From an uncultured Eubacteriales bacterium (GTDB lineage: Bacteria; Bacillota; Clostridia; Monoglobales; Monoglobaceae), in contig CATVQN010000089.1 of the NCBI GenBank assembly GCA_958346135.1, positions 1 to 5,676 of the forward strand: DNA of 5,676 nucleotides, read 5' to 3'. This document shows positions 5,676 to 5,676 of this stretch, piece after piece (position 1 is the stretch's first letter; the number at the start of each line of letters is the position of its first letter). The notes below the pieces were generated by a model, which was not told the DNA's origin, did not search any database, and saw nothing but the letters and a program-made list of their open reading frames with translations. A program made the position numbers and the translations under genes.

Positions 5676-5676
5676 G

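Overview
The window looks like chromosomal DNA from an anaerobic, fermentative Firmicute of the class Clostridia. The reasons are strong AGGAGG-type ribosome binding sites, moderate GC content, and two [FeFe]-hydrogenase-family proteins together with a SpoIIE-type phosphatase. I cannot name a genus. Two convergent blocks meet at a structured intergenic region.

Left block, plus strand, about 1-1120: a phage-type lysis cassette. It holds the last codons of a membrane protein (possibly XhlA-like), a two-helix holin of the XhlB/SPP1 family, and an N-acetylmuramoyl-L-alanine amidase endolysin whose start overlaps the end of the holin gene. The order resembles the xhlA-xhlB-xlyA lysis module of PBSX-type phages, so this is probably one end of a prophage or prophage remnant.

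Middle, 1121-1243: no gene. It contains a perfect 17-bp hairpin, which is probably the terminator shared by the two converging transcripts, and a second imperfect inverted repeat next to the hydrogenase stop codon.

Right block, minus strand, 5525 down to 1244: a tight three-gene operon. The first gene encodes a sensory-type (group C, HydS-like) [FeFe] hydrogenase: a 2x[4Fe-4S] ferredoxin domain, an H-cluster domain, an extra four-cysteine FeS domain, a PAS domain and a helical tail. The second encodes a soluble PPM/SpoIIE-type serine/threonine phosphatase with an unassigned C-terminal domain; it overlaps the first gene by 8 nt. The third, 15 nt further on, encodes a group B-type [FeFe] hydrogenase with a cysteine-rich N-terminus. 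The simplest reading is that the HydS-like protein senses H2 or redox state at its H-cluster, passes this through the FeS and PAS domains to the phosphatase, and the phosphatase controls an unseen target. The group B enzyme would be the metabolic partner, or possibly an output. This is inference from domain content and gene order. Upstream, 5631-5675 holds the last 14 codons of another minus-strand gene, followed by a strong 14-bp hairpin before the hydS-like gene.

No tRNA, rRNA, CRISPR array, insertion sequence or attachment site was recognised.
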